Positions 7,777 to 16,258 of a stretch of DNA of 40,143 nucleotides are shown in pieces. Both the position numbers and the translations under genes were made by a program. Numbering within the stretch: position 1 is the stretch's first letter; every line of letters starts with the position of its first letter. Under the pieces are notes generated by a model. It had not been told where the DNA came from. It was given only the letters and a program-made list of their open reading frames with translations, and ran no database searches. Source of the stretch: Kiritimatiellia bacterium (GTDB lineage: Bacteria; Verrucomicrobiota; Kiritimatiellia; RFP12; UBA1067); NCBI GenBank assembly GCA_024405265.1, contig JAKSOZ010000013.1, positions 1-40,143 of the forward strand, given 5' to 3'.

Positions 7777-9911
7777 TCCTTAAGTTTGATGACGTACCCG
7801 TTCGGGTCGCCTCCGTTGACCTTGTAGTTGAGCTTGTTTTTATTCCACTCGATATCGACGGTATAACCGCCGCGCGCCTTGAGACCGACCACATTGCCGC
7901 GATCCCAAGCGGCAGGAACACCGGGAAGAATACGAATGATGACCTTGCCGTCCTCCGTGCGTTCGTGGCTTTGCATAAGCATTTCGGCAATCGCGGCGGT
8001 AGCGCCGTAATTGCCGTCGAGCTGGAACGGCGGATGATTCGCGAAGAAATTATCGTTGATGCTGTGCTCCAAGAGCGATGAGATCATATACCCCGCCATT
8101 TCCGGGTGACCGAGACGCGCCCACAAAGCCGCGCGCCAAGGCCAAGTCCAAGAGCGAATCGCGTCGCCGATATTAAGACGGCGGAAGAGCGCATTAACCG
8201 CAGCTTTGGCGAGGCGCGGAGTAGTGTGGAGGTTAATGGTCTTACCGGGATAGACCGCGAAAAGCTGCGAAGTATGACGATGATCGGAGACTTCCTTATC
8301 GAGATCCTGCTCCCATTCCTGAAGTTGCCCCCACTTTCCAATCTTGTCTTTAAGGAGTTTCGGCGAAATGCGCTTCACTTCCTTAACGAAATCATCGTCA
8401 ACGCCGAGAATCTCAGCTGCTTCGATGACGTCGAGATAAAGCTCGCGGACGATCTGCTGATCGTGCGCGATACCGTCTTGGCGCGGAACCCAGAACTGCT
8501 CGGGGCTCCAACCGTCCTTAACTACGATGGTTCCGTCTTCACGTTCTTTGAAATGAGAGAACATGAATTCCGCCGCACCCTTCATGAGCGGCCAAGCTTT
8601 ATTCTTCAAATATTCCTTATCGAGCGTGTAAAGATAATGATCGTAGACCATGATCGCGAGCCAAGGCGCACCCGCGTAGTTCCATCTCCAACCGCCGCCG
8701 CCGAAAGCGTTCGCGCTCGTACGATACGCGTAGCCCTTCGAGTTCGGGAACGCCGCGCGAGTTCCTTCTTCGGCCCAAGGAAGCGAGAAGAACATCCAGT
8801 CCGCGAGCGGATCGAAACATTCGCTCAAATTTGCCGGATCCTCGCCCCAATACATCATCTGAAGATTGATATTGGTATGATAGTCCGAGTGCCAAGGCGC
8901 ATTATTGGAATTATTCCAAATACCCTGCAAATTCGCAGGCAAGGTTCCCTTGCGCGACGACGAAATCATCAAGTATCTTCCGAAGTTAAAGAGAAGCGCT
9001 TCGAGCTCGACGTCACGAGCTCCGCGGCGACAACGCTGAAGACGCTGCGGCAGAGGAAGCGAGCTCGTTTTATCGAGATCACGAACCATCTTCCCGTTCG
9101 GAAGCTGAACATATTCCGCTCTTTTAAGCGTCAAATGGCAACGATCGTAAAGCGAGCGATATTCGGCGATATGATTCTCGAAAGCCTGCTCGAACGAGCG
9201 CGGAATCGGTTTGAAAGGCTTGACCTTATCTCCAAGGCCCAAATGGTGAACCGACGAATCGAACGAGGTCTCGGCGTGGAGATAGAACGTCCAGGTTTTC
9301 TTATCGGGGCTCATCAGGCTGATGACTTCGGCCGCATACGCGAGCTTATTGGGAAGCACGCCCGAGATTTCCATCCCCGGCTTTTCGCCATGAGCTCCGA
9401 AAATTATCGGCTCGACGGTAATCGGCTTCGAGGCGCGAATCTGAATCGCGATAGCCTTATCGACGGCCGAGGCGAACGCGAGGCGATGGATGTCGATACC
9501 GTTCGAGGAGAATTTATCCTCGTAGACGCCGCTCGAAAGGTCGAGTAGACGATGCTTATAATCGAACGACTTTCCGTCGATTTCCTTGATCGGGAGCTCG
9601 AGCTGTCCGAAGTTCTGATACCCGCCCATCGTACTATAATTCTTATCGGCGCGGCTATCTTCAATATCGTCGGTCAGATTCTTATCTCCCGTCCAGAAAT
9701 TGTCGACGTTGAACTGAACTCGAAAACGCGGACGTCCGTCGAGCATCGCTCCGAGTTCGCCGTTTCCGATCGGATACCAAGTCTTTTCCCAAGGCGAACC
9801 GGGTTTATTGTTTTCGCATAATTTACCGGGATTATTATCCCAAATCATATCAAGCGCCATCAAAGGCGAAAGCGCCAAGGCAAACGCAACCGCAATTATC
9901 GATTTCTTCAT
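7773..9911 (-). CDS. secreted GH95-family glycoside hydrolase (alpha-L-fucosidase or related)
   Basis: Predicted periplasmic or secreted enzyme (712 aa) with a Sec signal peptide (MKKSIIAVAFALALSPLMA). Family marks are WYPIGNGELGAML near the N-terminus, TNINLQMMYW (about residue 347) with the paired Asn, DGWSPEQFW (about 469) with the candidate general-acid Glu, HRHTSQLFAVYPG, and FQLDGNYGATAA (about 629) with the Asp assigned to water activation in GH95. The middle of the protein is shorter than in typical 780-800 aa GH95 enzymes. The ATG has a good ribosome site (AGGAG, 7 nt upstream). It follows the hydrogenase-like small subunit by 4 nt and so probably shares its transcript. Substrate could be fucosyl or L-galactosyl residues; the sequence does not decide. 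Confidence 0.88.
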   Translation of the reverse strand: MKKSIIAVAFALALSPLMALDMIWDNNPGKLCENNKPGSPWEKTWYPIGNGELGAMLDGRPRFRVQFNVDNFWTGDKNLTDDIEDSRADKNYSTMGGYQNFGQLELPIKEIDGKSFDYKHRLLDLSSGVYEDKFSSNGIDIHRLAFASAVDKAIAIQIRASKPITVEPIIFGAHGEKPGMEISGVLPNKLAYAAEVISLMSPDKKTWTFYLHAETSFDSSVHHLGLGDKVKPFKPIPRSFEQAFENHIAEYRSLYDRCHLTLKRAEYVQLPNGKMVRDLDKTSSLPLPQRLQRCRRGARDVELEALLFNFGRYLMISSSRKGTLPANLQGIWNNSNNAPWHSDYHTNINLQMMYWGEDPANLSECFDPLADWMFFSLPWAEEGTRAAFPNSKGYAYRTSANAFGGGGWRWNYAGAPWLAIMVYDHYLYTLDKEYLKNKAWPLMKGAAEFMFSHFKEREDGTIVVKDGWSPEQFWVPRQDGIAHDQQIVRELYLDVIEAAEILGVDDDFVKEVKRISPKLLKDKIGKWGQLQEWEQDLDKEVSDHRHTSQLFAVYPGKTINLHTTPRLAKAAVNALFRRLNIGDAIRSWTWPWRAALWARLGHPEMAGYMISSLLEHSINDNFFANHPPFQLDGNYGATAAIAEMLMQSHERTEDGKVIIRILPGVPAAWDRGNVVGLKARGGYTVDIEWNKNKLNYKVNGGDPNGYVIKLKD

Positions 9912-9915
9912 ATTA

Positions 9916-10677
9916 TTACTCCTTAAATCTGATCAAAGCTTCGAGGGCCGTCGCGGGGTGAGGCGGACAGCCGGGAATATACATATCGGGCGTGGGCAAG
10001 GTAGAGCCTGTGCCGCTCAAGGTCTCGTGGCTACCCGCGTAGAGACCGCCCGAAATCGCGCAAGCACCCGCGGCAATCACATAGCGCGGTTCGCTCATCG
10101 CCTCATACGTCTTCTTTAGAGCAAGCGCCATATTCTTCGAAACGGGGCCGGTCACATAGACGGCATCGGCATGACGAGGCGAGGCGACCACTTTCATGCC
10201 GAAACGCGAAAGATCCCAAGCGAGCGTGCCGAGGACGTTGAAGTCGAGTTCACACGCGGCGCAGCCACCCGCCGAAACTTCGCGAAGCTGGAAACTCTTG
10301 CCGACGAGGGGTTTGACTTTAGTGTTCGGGTTCTTAGGAGGCGTATATTCGCCTTCTCCCGCCTTAACGACCAAGTCTTCGCGCTTGAAAACGGCGAGGC
10401 GATACTCCTTCGTGAACTTGATTTTAGGACTTACTTTCGCGCACTTTCCGCAGAAGATGCACTTACCCATGTCGAGGCAAGCTTTCCCTTCATCCATAAA
10501 GAGCGCGTCAACGGAGGGACAGACCCCTTTCGCCTGGTTGAGTTCTTCTTCGGTAATTCCTTCTTCGAGCTGAGGACGACCGATAAAGTCTTCGGGAAGT
10601 TTAGGGCCGGTCAAAGTCGGGAACGTACCCGTACGATAACCTTGAGTAAGACGAGCTAAAAGCGACTTGAAAATCAT
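9916..10677 (-). CDS. fused ferredoxin/NuoB-like small subunit (HyfH-HyfI-like) of an Ehr/group-4 hydrogenase-related complex
   Basis: Electron-transfer subunit (253 aa) on the cytoplasmic face of the membrane complex. The N-terminal part is a one-cluster NuoI/HyfH-like ferredoxin: C53 plus CIFCGKC (73-79). The usual fourth Cys of the CxxCxxCxxxCP motif is Ser (VSP, 82-84), leaving one complete [4Fe-4S] set with C53. Residues 130-253 are NuoB/HyfI-like and keep all ligands of the proximal cluster: CAAC (139-142), GACAISGG (C206) and PGCPPHP (C237). HyfH and HyfI are normally separate proteins, so this is a fusion. The start at 10677 overlaps the large-subunit stop (ATGA); an in-frame ATG at 10692 is less likely. 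Confidence 0.87.
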   Translation of the reverse strand: MIFKSLLARLTQGYRTGTFPTLTGPKLPEDFIGRPQLEEGITEEELNQAKGVCPSVDALFMDEGKACLDMGKCIFCGKCAKVSPKIKFTKEYRLAVFKREDLVVKAGEGEYTPPKNPNTKVKPLVGKSFQLREVSAGGCAACELDFNVLGTLAWDLSRFGMKVVASPRHADAVYVTGPVSKNMALALKKTYEAMSEPRYVIAAGACAISGGLYAGSHETLSGTGSTLPTPDMYIPGCPPHPATALEALIRFKE

Positions 10678-11948
10678 TTGTCCACTCCGCAATAGGAAAG
10701 ATTGAAGGACTTGTTGCAGATCGGGAAGTTCGAGATCTGTTCGCCGCGCAAGGCCTGAGCGAGACCGAGCCAGTTATGAACCGAAGGATCGACGATCTTA
10801 TACTGAACGAGCTCCCCGTTTTCGCCGCGAATCGCGATATGAACGAGTTCGCCGCGCCATGCCTCGACGACGGCGACGGTAATCGAGGAAGGTTGAAGGC
10901 TCAAGGTTGAAGGTTGAACGGCGGTAGACTCGGTTTCAAGGAGACGTTCAACGAGAGCGTGGGAGATTTTGAGCTCCTCATAGCGCTGACGGGCGCGAGA
11001 GAGAACGTCGCCCGTCATCTTCTTCTCGCTTACGAGCGTTTCGGTAATCGTTTCCCCTTCCATCGGGAAATCGATGCGCGAATCGGTGGTAAGACCGCTC
11101 GCACGCCCCGCAACGCCGACAAGACCGATTTTCGACGCGACATCCTTGGGGACAGTCCCCGTATGCTCGAAGCGGTCGATAGCGCCTTCTTCCGAGAAAA
11201 GCAGGTCGAGCGCGTGAAAAAGCTCCTTCTTCGTGCGAAGGAACCATTCCTTGATATCGGCGCTTTCGCGCTTCGCGCCACCGCGTCCGAAACGATTTCC
11301 GCAGTAGGCGGCGGTCATATTAAGATATTCGCCGCGGATTCTACCGCAGAATGCCGCGGTCGGGAGATACGCGACGTCGCCGGATAAAGCTCCCAAGTCG
11401 CCGACGTGATTGGCGATTCGCTCGAGCTCGAGCAAGAGTTGGAGTGTCGAGTTGGAGTGGGAGAGCGGAATATTGAGCGCTTTTGAGGCGGCGAGGCGGG
11501 CGGCAATAGAGGTATCACCCGCGACAGTCTCGGCAATCGCGAGGCGACGCTCGTCATTGTGGGCTTTGACGATCAACTCTTCGGCGCCACGCGTCTGATA
11601 GCCGAGCGTGATTGCGAGCGAGTGGACGTCTTCACCCATACACTGAAAGCGGAAGTGACCTGGCTCGATAACGCCGGCATGAACGGGACCGACCGCGACT
11701 TCATGCGCGGCTTCGCCCTTCAGGAAACTCGCAGGCGTTGAATAGCGCTCCGCTTCCTCGTCCCCGTAGGTCATCGCGTAAGCTTCGAGCTTGTGAGTTT
11801 CGGCATTGCCGAGAATCGTAAGAAAACGTCCGTCGAAGAGCTTGAAGGAAGCGAGCGTGCGAGTCACTTCGCCTTTGCGCGGCGCTTCAAGGACGGTCGG
11901 GATATCCGAGAGCTTGACGCTCTCACCATTTAGAAATTCGATATTCAT
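10674..11948 (-). CDS. NuoCD/HyfG-like large subunit lacking [NiFe] ligands (Ehr-type complex)
   Basis: Homologue of the hydrogenase/complex I catalytic large subunit (424 aa). GPVHAGVIEPGHFRF (87-101) and LGYQTRGAEEL (115-125) are diagnostic. At the place where true group-4 hydrogenases carry RxCGxC the sequence reads AETVAGDTSIAA (139-150), with no Cys. At the C-terminus, where DPCxxC is expected, it has VDPSVHNW and then NFPICNKSFNLSYCGVDK, so no CxxC. By known family logic it cannot hold a standard Ni-Fe site and is better called an energy-converting-hydrogenase-related subunit. A short repetitive insertion (VQPSTLSLQPSS) precedes EAWRGE. The start at 11948 overlaps the upstream stop (ATGA); the longer upstream frame is not supported. 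Confidence 0.88.
   Translation of the reverse strand: MNIEFLNGESVKLSDIPTVLEAPRKGEVTRTLASFKLFDGRFLTILGNAETHKLEAYAMTYGDEEAERYSTPASFLKGEAAHEVAVGPVHAGVIEPGHFRFQCMGEDVHSLAITLGYQTRGAEELIVKAHNDERRLAIAETVAGDTSIAARLAASKALNIPLSHSNSTLQLLLELERIANHVGDLGALSGDVAYLPTAAFCGRIRGEYLNMTAAYCGNRFGRGGAKRESADIKEWFLRTKKELFHALDLLFSEEGAIDRFEHTGTVPKDVASKIGLVGVAGRASGLTTDSRIDFPMEGETITETLVSEKKMTGDVLSRARQRYEELKISHALVERLLETESTAVQPSTLSLQPSSITVAVVEAWRGELVHIAIRGENGELVQYKIVDPSVHNWLGLAQALRGEQISNFPICNKSFNLSYCGVDK
10889..10918. repeat. short direct repeats (AAGGTTGAA x3) inside the large-subunit gene
   Basis: AAGGTTGAA occurs at 10889-10897, 10903-10911 and 10910-10918. In the minus-strand reading it encodes the low-complexity stretch VQPSTLSLQPSS just before the conserved EAWRGE motif. 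The length is divisible by three and the frame stays open. It looks like a replication-slippage insertion in a tolerant loop. Confidence 0.7.
11436..11459. repeat. 11-bp direct repeat inside the large-subunit gene
   Basis: GAGTTGGAGTG is present at 11436-11446 and again at 11449-11459, separated by two bases. It encodes part of the SHSNSTLQLLLELE stretch of the large subunit. It is a second slippage-like repeat in the same gene, and the frame is maintained. Confidence 0.65.
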
Positions 11949-13069
11949 GCGTAAAAGCAACAAAGGAAAAGAATAGCAAAAACGAGGAAATGAACGACAA
12001 GAGCGAGGACGGGGACGATCGAAAGCGTCCACGAAATGGGCTTCGCTTCGGCGCTATGGAGTTTGTCGCCCTGACCGAAGATCATACCGATAGCGACCTT
12101 CGACATTCCGGCAAAGACGACGAAGAGAAGCACCATCACAACGGAAGCGACCCAAATCGGCGCGGAGCAAACGAGACCGATTTCGGTAAAGAAGAGCGCG
12201 CTCGGGGGCATTCCACAGATAAAGAGAATGCCGAGCATCCACAAAGCCGCGTGAAGCTTCATCGTGCGCCCGAGGCCATGGACGGAAGCGATATTGCGAG
12301 TTCCGTAGGCAAGGAGCAAGTTGCCCGCGACTAAAAAGAGCATCATCTTCGTTAAGCTGTGGGCGGCGATATGGCTTTGGAAAATGAAGTCATCGGCATG
12401 CAAGGAATACATGATCGCGATAAGGCCCATGTGCTCGATCGACGAGTAAGCGAGAAGACGCTTGTAATCGGTCTGACGGACGATGAAGACCGCCGCAATA
12501 AAGAGCGAGAAAAGACCGAGCGCCAAAATCGCGTTATCGGCGAAGACGATGTGCTCTTCGGGGAGTAAGTCCCTAAAGCGCGTAATCGCCAGGAACGAGC
12601 AGTTAAGGAGCGCACCCGAAAGGAACGCGGACACAGGACCGGGAGCTTCGGAGTGAGCGTCGGGGAGCCAAGTGTGGAACGGCGCCAATCCCATTTTCGT
12701 ACCGTAGCCCGCGAGCACGAAGACGAAGCCCGGGATATACCAGCCATTCATAAAGAGGAGCGTACCGAACAACGCGAGACCGATGCCGATCGAGCAGATG
12801 ATCAGGTACTTCCACATCGCCTCCAAGCTTTCCGCCGTATAGTGATAGCAGATCAAGGGCGCGGAGAGAAGCGTCGTCGCTTCGATGGCGACCCACATAC
12901 CCGCCAAGTTTTCGATAAGACACGCGGCGCACATCGCGGCAAAAAAGAGCGGGAGAAGGATCCAATAAAGAATCGTCCGCTTCTTGAAGCCGATATAGAA
13001 AATACTGTGAATGGTGCAACCGACGAAGAGAATCGTCGTAATGGCGAGTATAAGCTTACTTAAAGTCAT
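11945..13069 (-). CDS. HyfF-like (NuoN/NuoL-type) antiporter-like membrane subunit
   Basis: Multi-spanning proton/ion-channel subunit (374 aa) of the Mrp-antiporter/complex I family. It is hydrophobic throughout. It carries the transmembrane signature GTKMGLAPFHTWLPDAHSEAP with the conserved Lys, and a second charged helix region QTDYKRLLAYSSIEHMGLIAI. It is shorter than the usual 480-530 aa of HyfF, having about 11-12 segments. The frame extends to TTG at 13075, which overlaps the hyfE-like stop. ATG at 13069 lies 9 nt after GGAG and is preferred. It overlaps the downstream large-subunit gene by 4 nt. Its role would be ion translocation driven by the peripheral arm. Confidence 0.87.
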   Translation of the reverse strand: MTLSKLILAITTILFVGCTIHSIFYIGFKKRTILYWILLPLFFAAMCAACLIENLAGMWVAIEATTLLSAPLICYHYTAESLEAMWKYLIICSIGIGLALFGTLLFMNGWYIPGFVFVLAGYGTKMGLAPFHTWLPDAHSEAPGPVSAFLSGALLNCSFLAITRFRDLLPEEHIVFADNAILALGLFSLFIAAVFIVRQTDYKRLLAYSSIEHMGLIAIMYSLHADDFIFQSHIAAHSLTKMMLFLVAGNLLLAYGTRNIASVHGLGRTMKLHAALWMLGILFICGMPPSALFFTEIGLVCSAPIWVASVVMVLLFVVFAGMSKVAIGMIFGQGDKLHSAEAKPISWTLSIVPVLALVVHFLVFAILFLCCFYA

Positions 13070-13071
13070 GA

Positions 13072-13731
13072 TCAATGTCTCCTCAAGTGGATATGCCCAC
13101 GATCACCTAAGTGATTGAGCTTATCGATATCGATCGACGAGAACGTGCGGGAGATGTCGTAGATCGCGATACCGAGGATGAAGACGAGGACGAAGACGTC
13201 GAGGAGAATCCCGAGCTCGATCAAAAGCCCATACTCCATCGCTATCGACGCGCCGAAGATCGAGACGCCGTTTTCGAAGACGAGAAAGCCGATTACCTGA
13301 GTGATCGCTTTGCGACGCGAAATGATAAGGAAAAGCCCCGTCGCTATCGTCGTGAACGCCAAGGGAACGGCGAGGCGAGTCGCGATTTCCGCTTCGATAT
13401 GGCGCGCTTCACAGAAGTAGAAGGACATAAGCGTGATCGCGAAGATGATAGCGACCGACTTTCCGCAACCGACGAGCGGTTCGAGCTCACGTTTCGTGTT
13501 CGTCTTCTTCATCGCGTAGGTGAGCATAATCGGCATAAGAACGCCCTTTACCGCGATGTTAATAAGCGTAATGCCCCAATGTTCACCACCCGTAAAGATA
13601 AGCGGGAGTAAACCGATGAAGAAACCCTGAAGCGCCACCGCTCGAATCAACGTTCCAAGACGCGAAGAACCCGCGAGACGAAGGTTGATAATCACCAGCG
13701 AGGCGAGAATGATGTCGGCAAAGATATTCAT
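13072..13731 (-). CDS. HyfE-like (NuoK-type) membrane subunit
   Basis: Small hydrophobic subunit (219 aa) with about six predicted membrane helices. It matches the hydrogenase-4 component E pattern: N-terminal ADIILASLVIINLRLAGSSRL, internal LVFENGVSIFGAS with the conserved Glu in a membrane helix (equivalent to the NuoK Glu), and C-terminal LLDVFVLVFILGIAIYDI. It overlaps the preceding HyfC-like gene by ATGA and the following HyfF-like gene, consistent with a tightly coupled operon. It would form part of the proton path between the HyfC-like and antiporter-like subunits. Confidence 0.87.
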   Translation of the reverse strand: MNIFADIILASLVIINLRLAGSSRLGTLIRAVALQGFFIGLLPLIFTGGEHWGITLINIAVKGVLMPIMLTYAMKKTNTKRELEPLVGCGKSVAIIFAITLMSFYFCEARHIEAEIATRLAVPLAFTTIATGLFLIISRRKAITQVIGFLVFENGVSIFGASIAMEYGLLIELGILLDVFVLVFILGIAIYDISRTFSSIDIDKLNHLGDRGHIHLRRH

Positions 13732-14609
13732 TTCGTCATAATCTCCATAACGAGCGCGAGAACGGCCATAGCAGCCGCGCCGCCTAAAATATAAGGAGTA
13801 CGCTTAAAGCGCATACGAGCCATCGAACTTTCAATTGCGCCAATGAGAGGACCGCAAGCGAGGATCGCGAGGAAGTGCCAGACGCAGTGGACGCTCGAAG
13901 GAAGGATAAGCTCGACCAAGAACGCCGCGAAAAGCCAGAGTTTCAGCGCCGCACCATAGAAGATGAACGCGAGATCGGGGCCCGAGTTATCGAGAATCAT
14001 CGCTTCATGAATCATCGTAAGCTCAAGGTGTGTCTCGGGATCATCGAACGGAACGCGGCAGTTTTCCGAAAGAAGGACGATGCCCCACGCTCCGGCCGCA
14101 AGAAGAAGCGGAACGGCAGCTGCAAGTTCTTCGCACCATTCGGCGGTAAGCATCCCCGAAAGCGACGAAGAGCCGGTCATCAGCGCGAGGAACGCAAGAC
14201 ATGCGAACACAATCGCTTCGACAATCGCCGAGAACTGCACTTCTCGCGCGGAGCCCATGTCGGGAAACGCACTCGCAACATCACGCGCCGAAAGGACGGT
14301 AAAGAAACGCGCGACACCGAGGAGATAGAAGAACACTATCGCGTCGCCCGTAAACCAAACGAACGGCTTCATTCCCCCGATCGGGAGCATAACGGAAGCG
14401 GCGATTATCGCGGTAAGCGAAATGATCGGCGCCAAATCGAAGACCCAAGTCGAGCTCGAAGAGCGGACGGTCGACTTCTTCAGGAGCTTAAGTAAGTCGT
14501 AGTAGAGCTGAAAAACGCTCGCCCCTTTTCGACCGGCGAAAAACGCTTTCGTTTTATTGACGAGCCCGATAAGTAAGGGCGCCAAGAGTAAGGTGATAAG
14601 CAGATTCAT
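13728..14609 (-). CDS. HyfC/NuoH-like membrane anchor subunit
   Basis: Membrane subunit (293 aa, about eight helices) that docks the peripheral electron-transfer arm. Features of the NuoH/HycD/HyfC family are the N-terminal LLLAPLLIGLVNKTKAFFAGR, the loop GASVFQLYYDLLKLLKKS, the acidic loop VPFDDPETHLELTMIHEAM (conserved Glu/Asp facing the quinone-like cavity) and the preceding SENCR. The ATG follows the HyfB-like stop with one base between. The acidic loop is intact, so coupling between redox chemistry and ion transport is plausible even though the large subunit lacks Ni ligands. Confidence 0.9.
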   Translation of the reverse strand: MNLLITLLLAPLLIGLVNKTKAFFAGRKGASVFQLYYDLLKLLKKSTVRSSSSTWVFDLAPIISLTAIIAASVMLPIGGMKPFVWFTGDAIVFFYLLGVARFFTVLSARDVASAFPDMGSAREVQFSAIVEAIVFACLAFLALMTGSSSLSGMLTAEWCEELAAAVPLLLAAGAWGIVLLSENCRVPFDDPETHLELTMIHEAMILDNSGPDLAFIFYGAALKLWLFAAFLVELILPSSVHCVWHFLAILACGPLIGAIESSMARMRFKRTPYILGGAAAMAVLALVMEIMTK

Positions 14610-14610
14610 T

Positions 14611-16257
14611 TTAGAAAGCCCCCCAAATCAAAAGCGCGGCAATCGCGAGAATCATCACGAGGACGTAGAAATGCAAAGAGCCGGACTGGAAAAGGTGGAA
14701 TAACTGCATCGCACGCGCGGAAAGATGGAATACAGGGTTCCAACCGCGCGCGAGAACGATATCGTCGGTTTCGGTCGCTATCGCCTCTTCCTTCGGGAAG
14801 ATATCCTTCGTCGACTTGACGTGAGTACGAGGACGAAGCACGGCCTTGAACGTATCGGCAAGCGGCTGAGAGAACGCAGTTCCCGTCCAAGCCATACGCG
14901 CAGTCGGCGCCTCATAGCCGCAGTCCCACGTGAGCTGACGCGGTTTCGTATTGCCGCGCGGACAAAGGAAGCGGCGGAAGAGCCACAAAGGAGCGATCAT
15001 CAATAACGCGGGGATAAGCATAATCGCTACGGGGATAAAGAGGATAAGTTGCGCGGCGATCATGGATTTCGGCGTTTCCTTGATCTCGCTCTGATCCCCT
15101 CTCGCTTCGCCAAGGAAAGTCGCGGAGACGATCTTCGCATAAGTTGCCGCGGCAATTCCGCCGGTAAGTGACATGACGATTAGGATAATCGCCGCGGGGA
15201 TCACGAGGACACCTTGAGATAGCGCATAAATCGCCGCGATGTAGATGCAAAGTTCGCTCAAGAAGGCGGGCAAGGGAGGAAGCGCCGCGAGCCCGAACGC
15301 ATTAAGCGTAAACAAGGTTCCTGTCCAAGGCATCTTCTTCATGAGCCCGCCAAGCTTATCGGCATCGAGAGTTCCCGTCATACGAAGAACCGAGCCCGCG
15401 CCCAAGAAGAGACCACCCTTCAGAAACGCGTGGTTTACGATATGAAGTGCGGCACCCAAAGCCGCAAGCGTGAAAATACCATCTACTACCGACGCCTTTC
15501 CGTCGAGTGTCAAGAGGTCACCTTGTGTGTACGTGAACGCTGCGAGGCCAAGGCCTAGCGCGATAACGCCCATATTTTCGACGGACGAGAACGCGAGGAG
15601 CTTCTTGATGTTGCGCTGCGGAAGCGCGAAGAGAATTCCGCCCAAAGCCGCAAGCGAGCCGAGAATGAGCATCGACCAAGCGAAATAAGGCGCGATGACT
15701 TTCGTTTCGCAAGTAACCCCCGTCCAGAAGACGAGCCCGAAGAACCCTAAAGGAATCATCGCGCCCGACATGACGGCCGAAGCGGGAGCGGGAGCAGCGG
15801 GGTGCGCTTCAGGAAGCCAGACATGGAACGGAGGAAAGCCGATCTTAAGCCCGAATCCGCAAAGGAGGAGGAAGAAGATAACGACCTGACTTACCTCGGG
15901 ACGAAACGAGAACGCTCCGGCCAAGATGAGGAAAACCGCACCCGCGTGGCACGAGAGAAGGTAAATCCAAGTCGCCTTCTTCGACTCTTTAGACTCGCTT
16001 TCAAAGCCGACAAGCCCCGACGAAAAGAGCCCCATCGATTCCCAAGCGAGAATGAACGCAAGCATCGTCATAACCTTATCACCAAGGAAGGTCGAGCCGA
16101 CGACGGCGCACATCGAGACCAAGGTCCCGATCATATAGAAATAAAACCAGCCCTGACGCTTTTTGCCGTCCCCATGCAGGTACCCAGTCGCGTGTATGAG
16201 AGCCGCCGACCCTACGAGTAGGATCGGCACCAAGAACAGAATTGCTATTGCTATCAT
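14611..16257 (-). CDS. HyfB-like (NuoL/antiporter-type) membrane subunit
   Basis: Large multi-spanning subunit (548 aa, about 14 helices) of the Mrp/complex I antiporter family. It shows FGLKIGFPPFHVWLPEAHPAAPAPASAVMSGAMI (only KIGFPPFHVWLPEAH need be noted), then QRNIKKLLAFSSVENMGVIALG, NHAFLKGGLFLGAG, and near the C-terminus WDCGYEAPTARMAWTGTAFSQPL, the typical HyfB/HycC tail. It is shorter than the E. coli HyfB of about 670 aa. The start codon follows the barrel-protein stop by one base (TAAAATG), so it probably depends on the upstream gene for transcription. Expected role is ion pumping in the Ehr-like complex. Confidence 0.88.
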   Translation of the reverse strand: MIAIAILFLVPILLVGSAALIHATGYLHGDGKKRQGWFYFYMIGTLVSMCAVVGSTFLGDKVMTMLAFILAWESMGLFSSGLVGFESESKESKKATWIYLLSCHAGAVFLILAGAFSFRPEVSQVVIFFLLLCGFGLKIGFPPFHVWLPEAHPAAPAPASAVMSGAMIPLGFFGLVFWTGVTCETKVIAPYFAWSMLILGSLAALGGILFALPQRNIKKLLAFSSVENMGVIALGLGLAAFTYTQGDLLTLDGKASVVDGIFTLAALGAALHIVNHAFLKGGLFLGAGSVLRMTGTLDADKLGGLMKKMPWTGTLFTLNAFGLAALPPLPAFLSELCIYIAAIYALSQGVLVIPAAIILIVMSLTGGIAAATYAKIVSATFLGEARGDQSEIKETPKSMIAAQLILFIPVAIMLIPALLMIAPLWLFRRFLCPRGNTKPRQLTWDCGYEAPTARMAWTGTAFSQPLADTFKAVLRPRTHVKSTKDIFPKEEAIATETDDIVLARGWNPVFHLSARAMQLFHLFQSGSLHFYVLVMILAIAALLIWGAF

Positions 16258-16258
16258 T

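Noticed and set aside
8106..9548. 480-codon open frame on the plus strand opposite the first GH95 gene
   Set aside because: Same reason: no recognisable domain, and it is fully contained within a well-supported gene.
10674..16257. Functional [NiFe] hydrogenase-4 or formate hydrogenlyase
   Set aside because: The large subunit lacks both Ni-ligand CxxC motifs, and no maturation protease or formate dehydrogenase gene is nearby.
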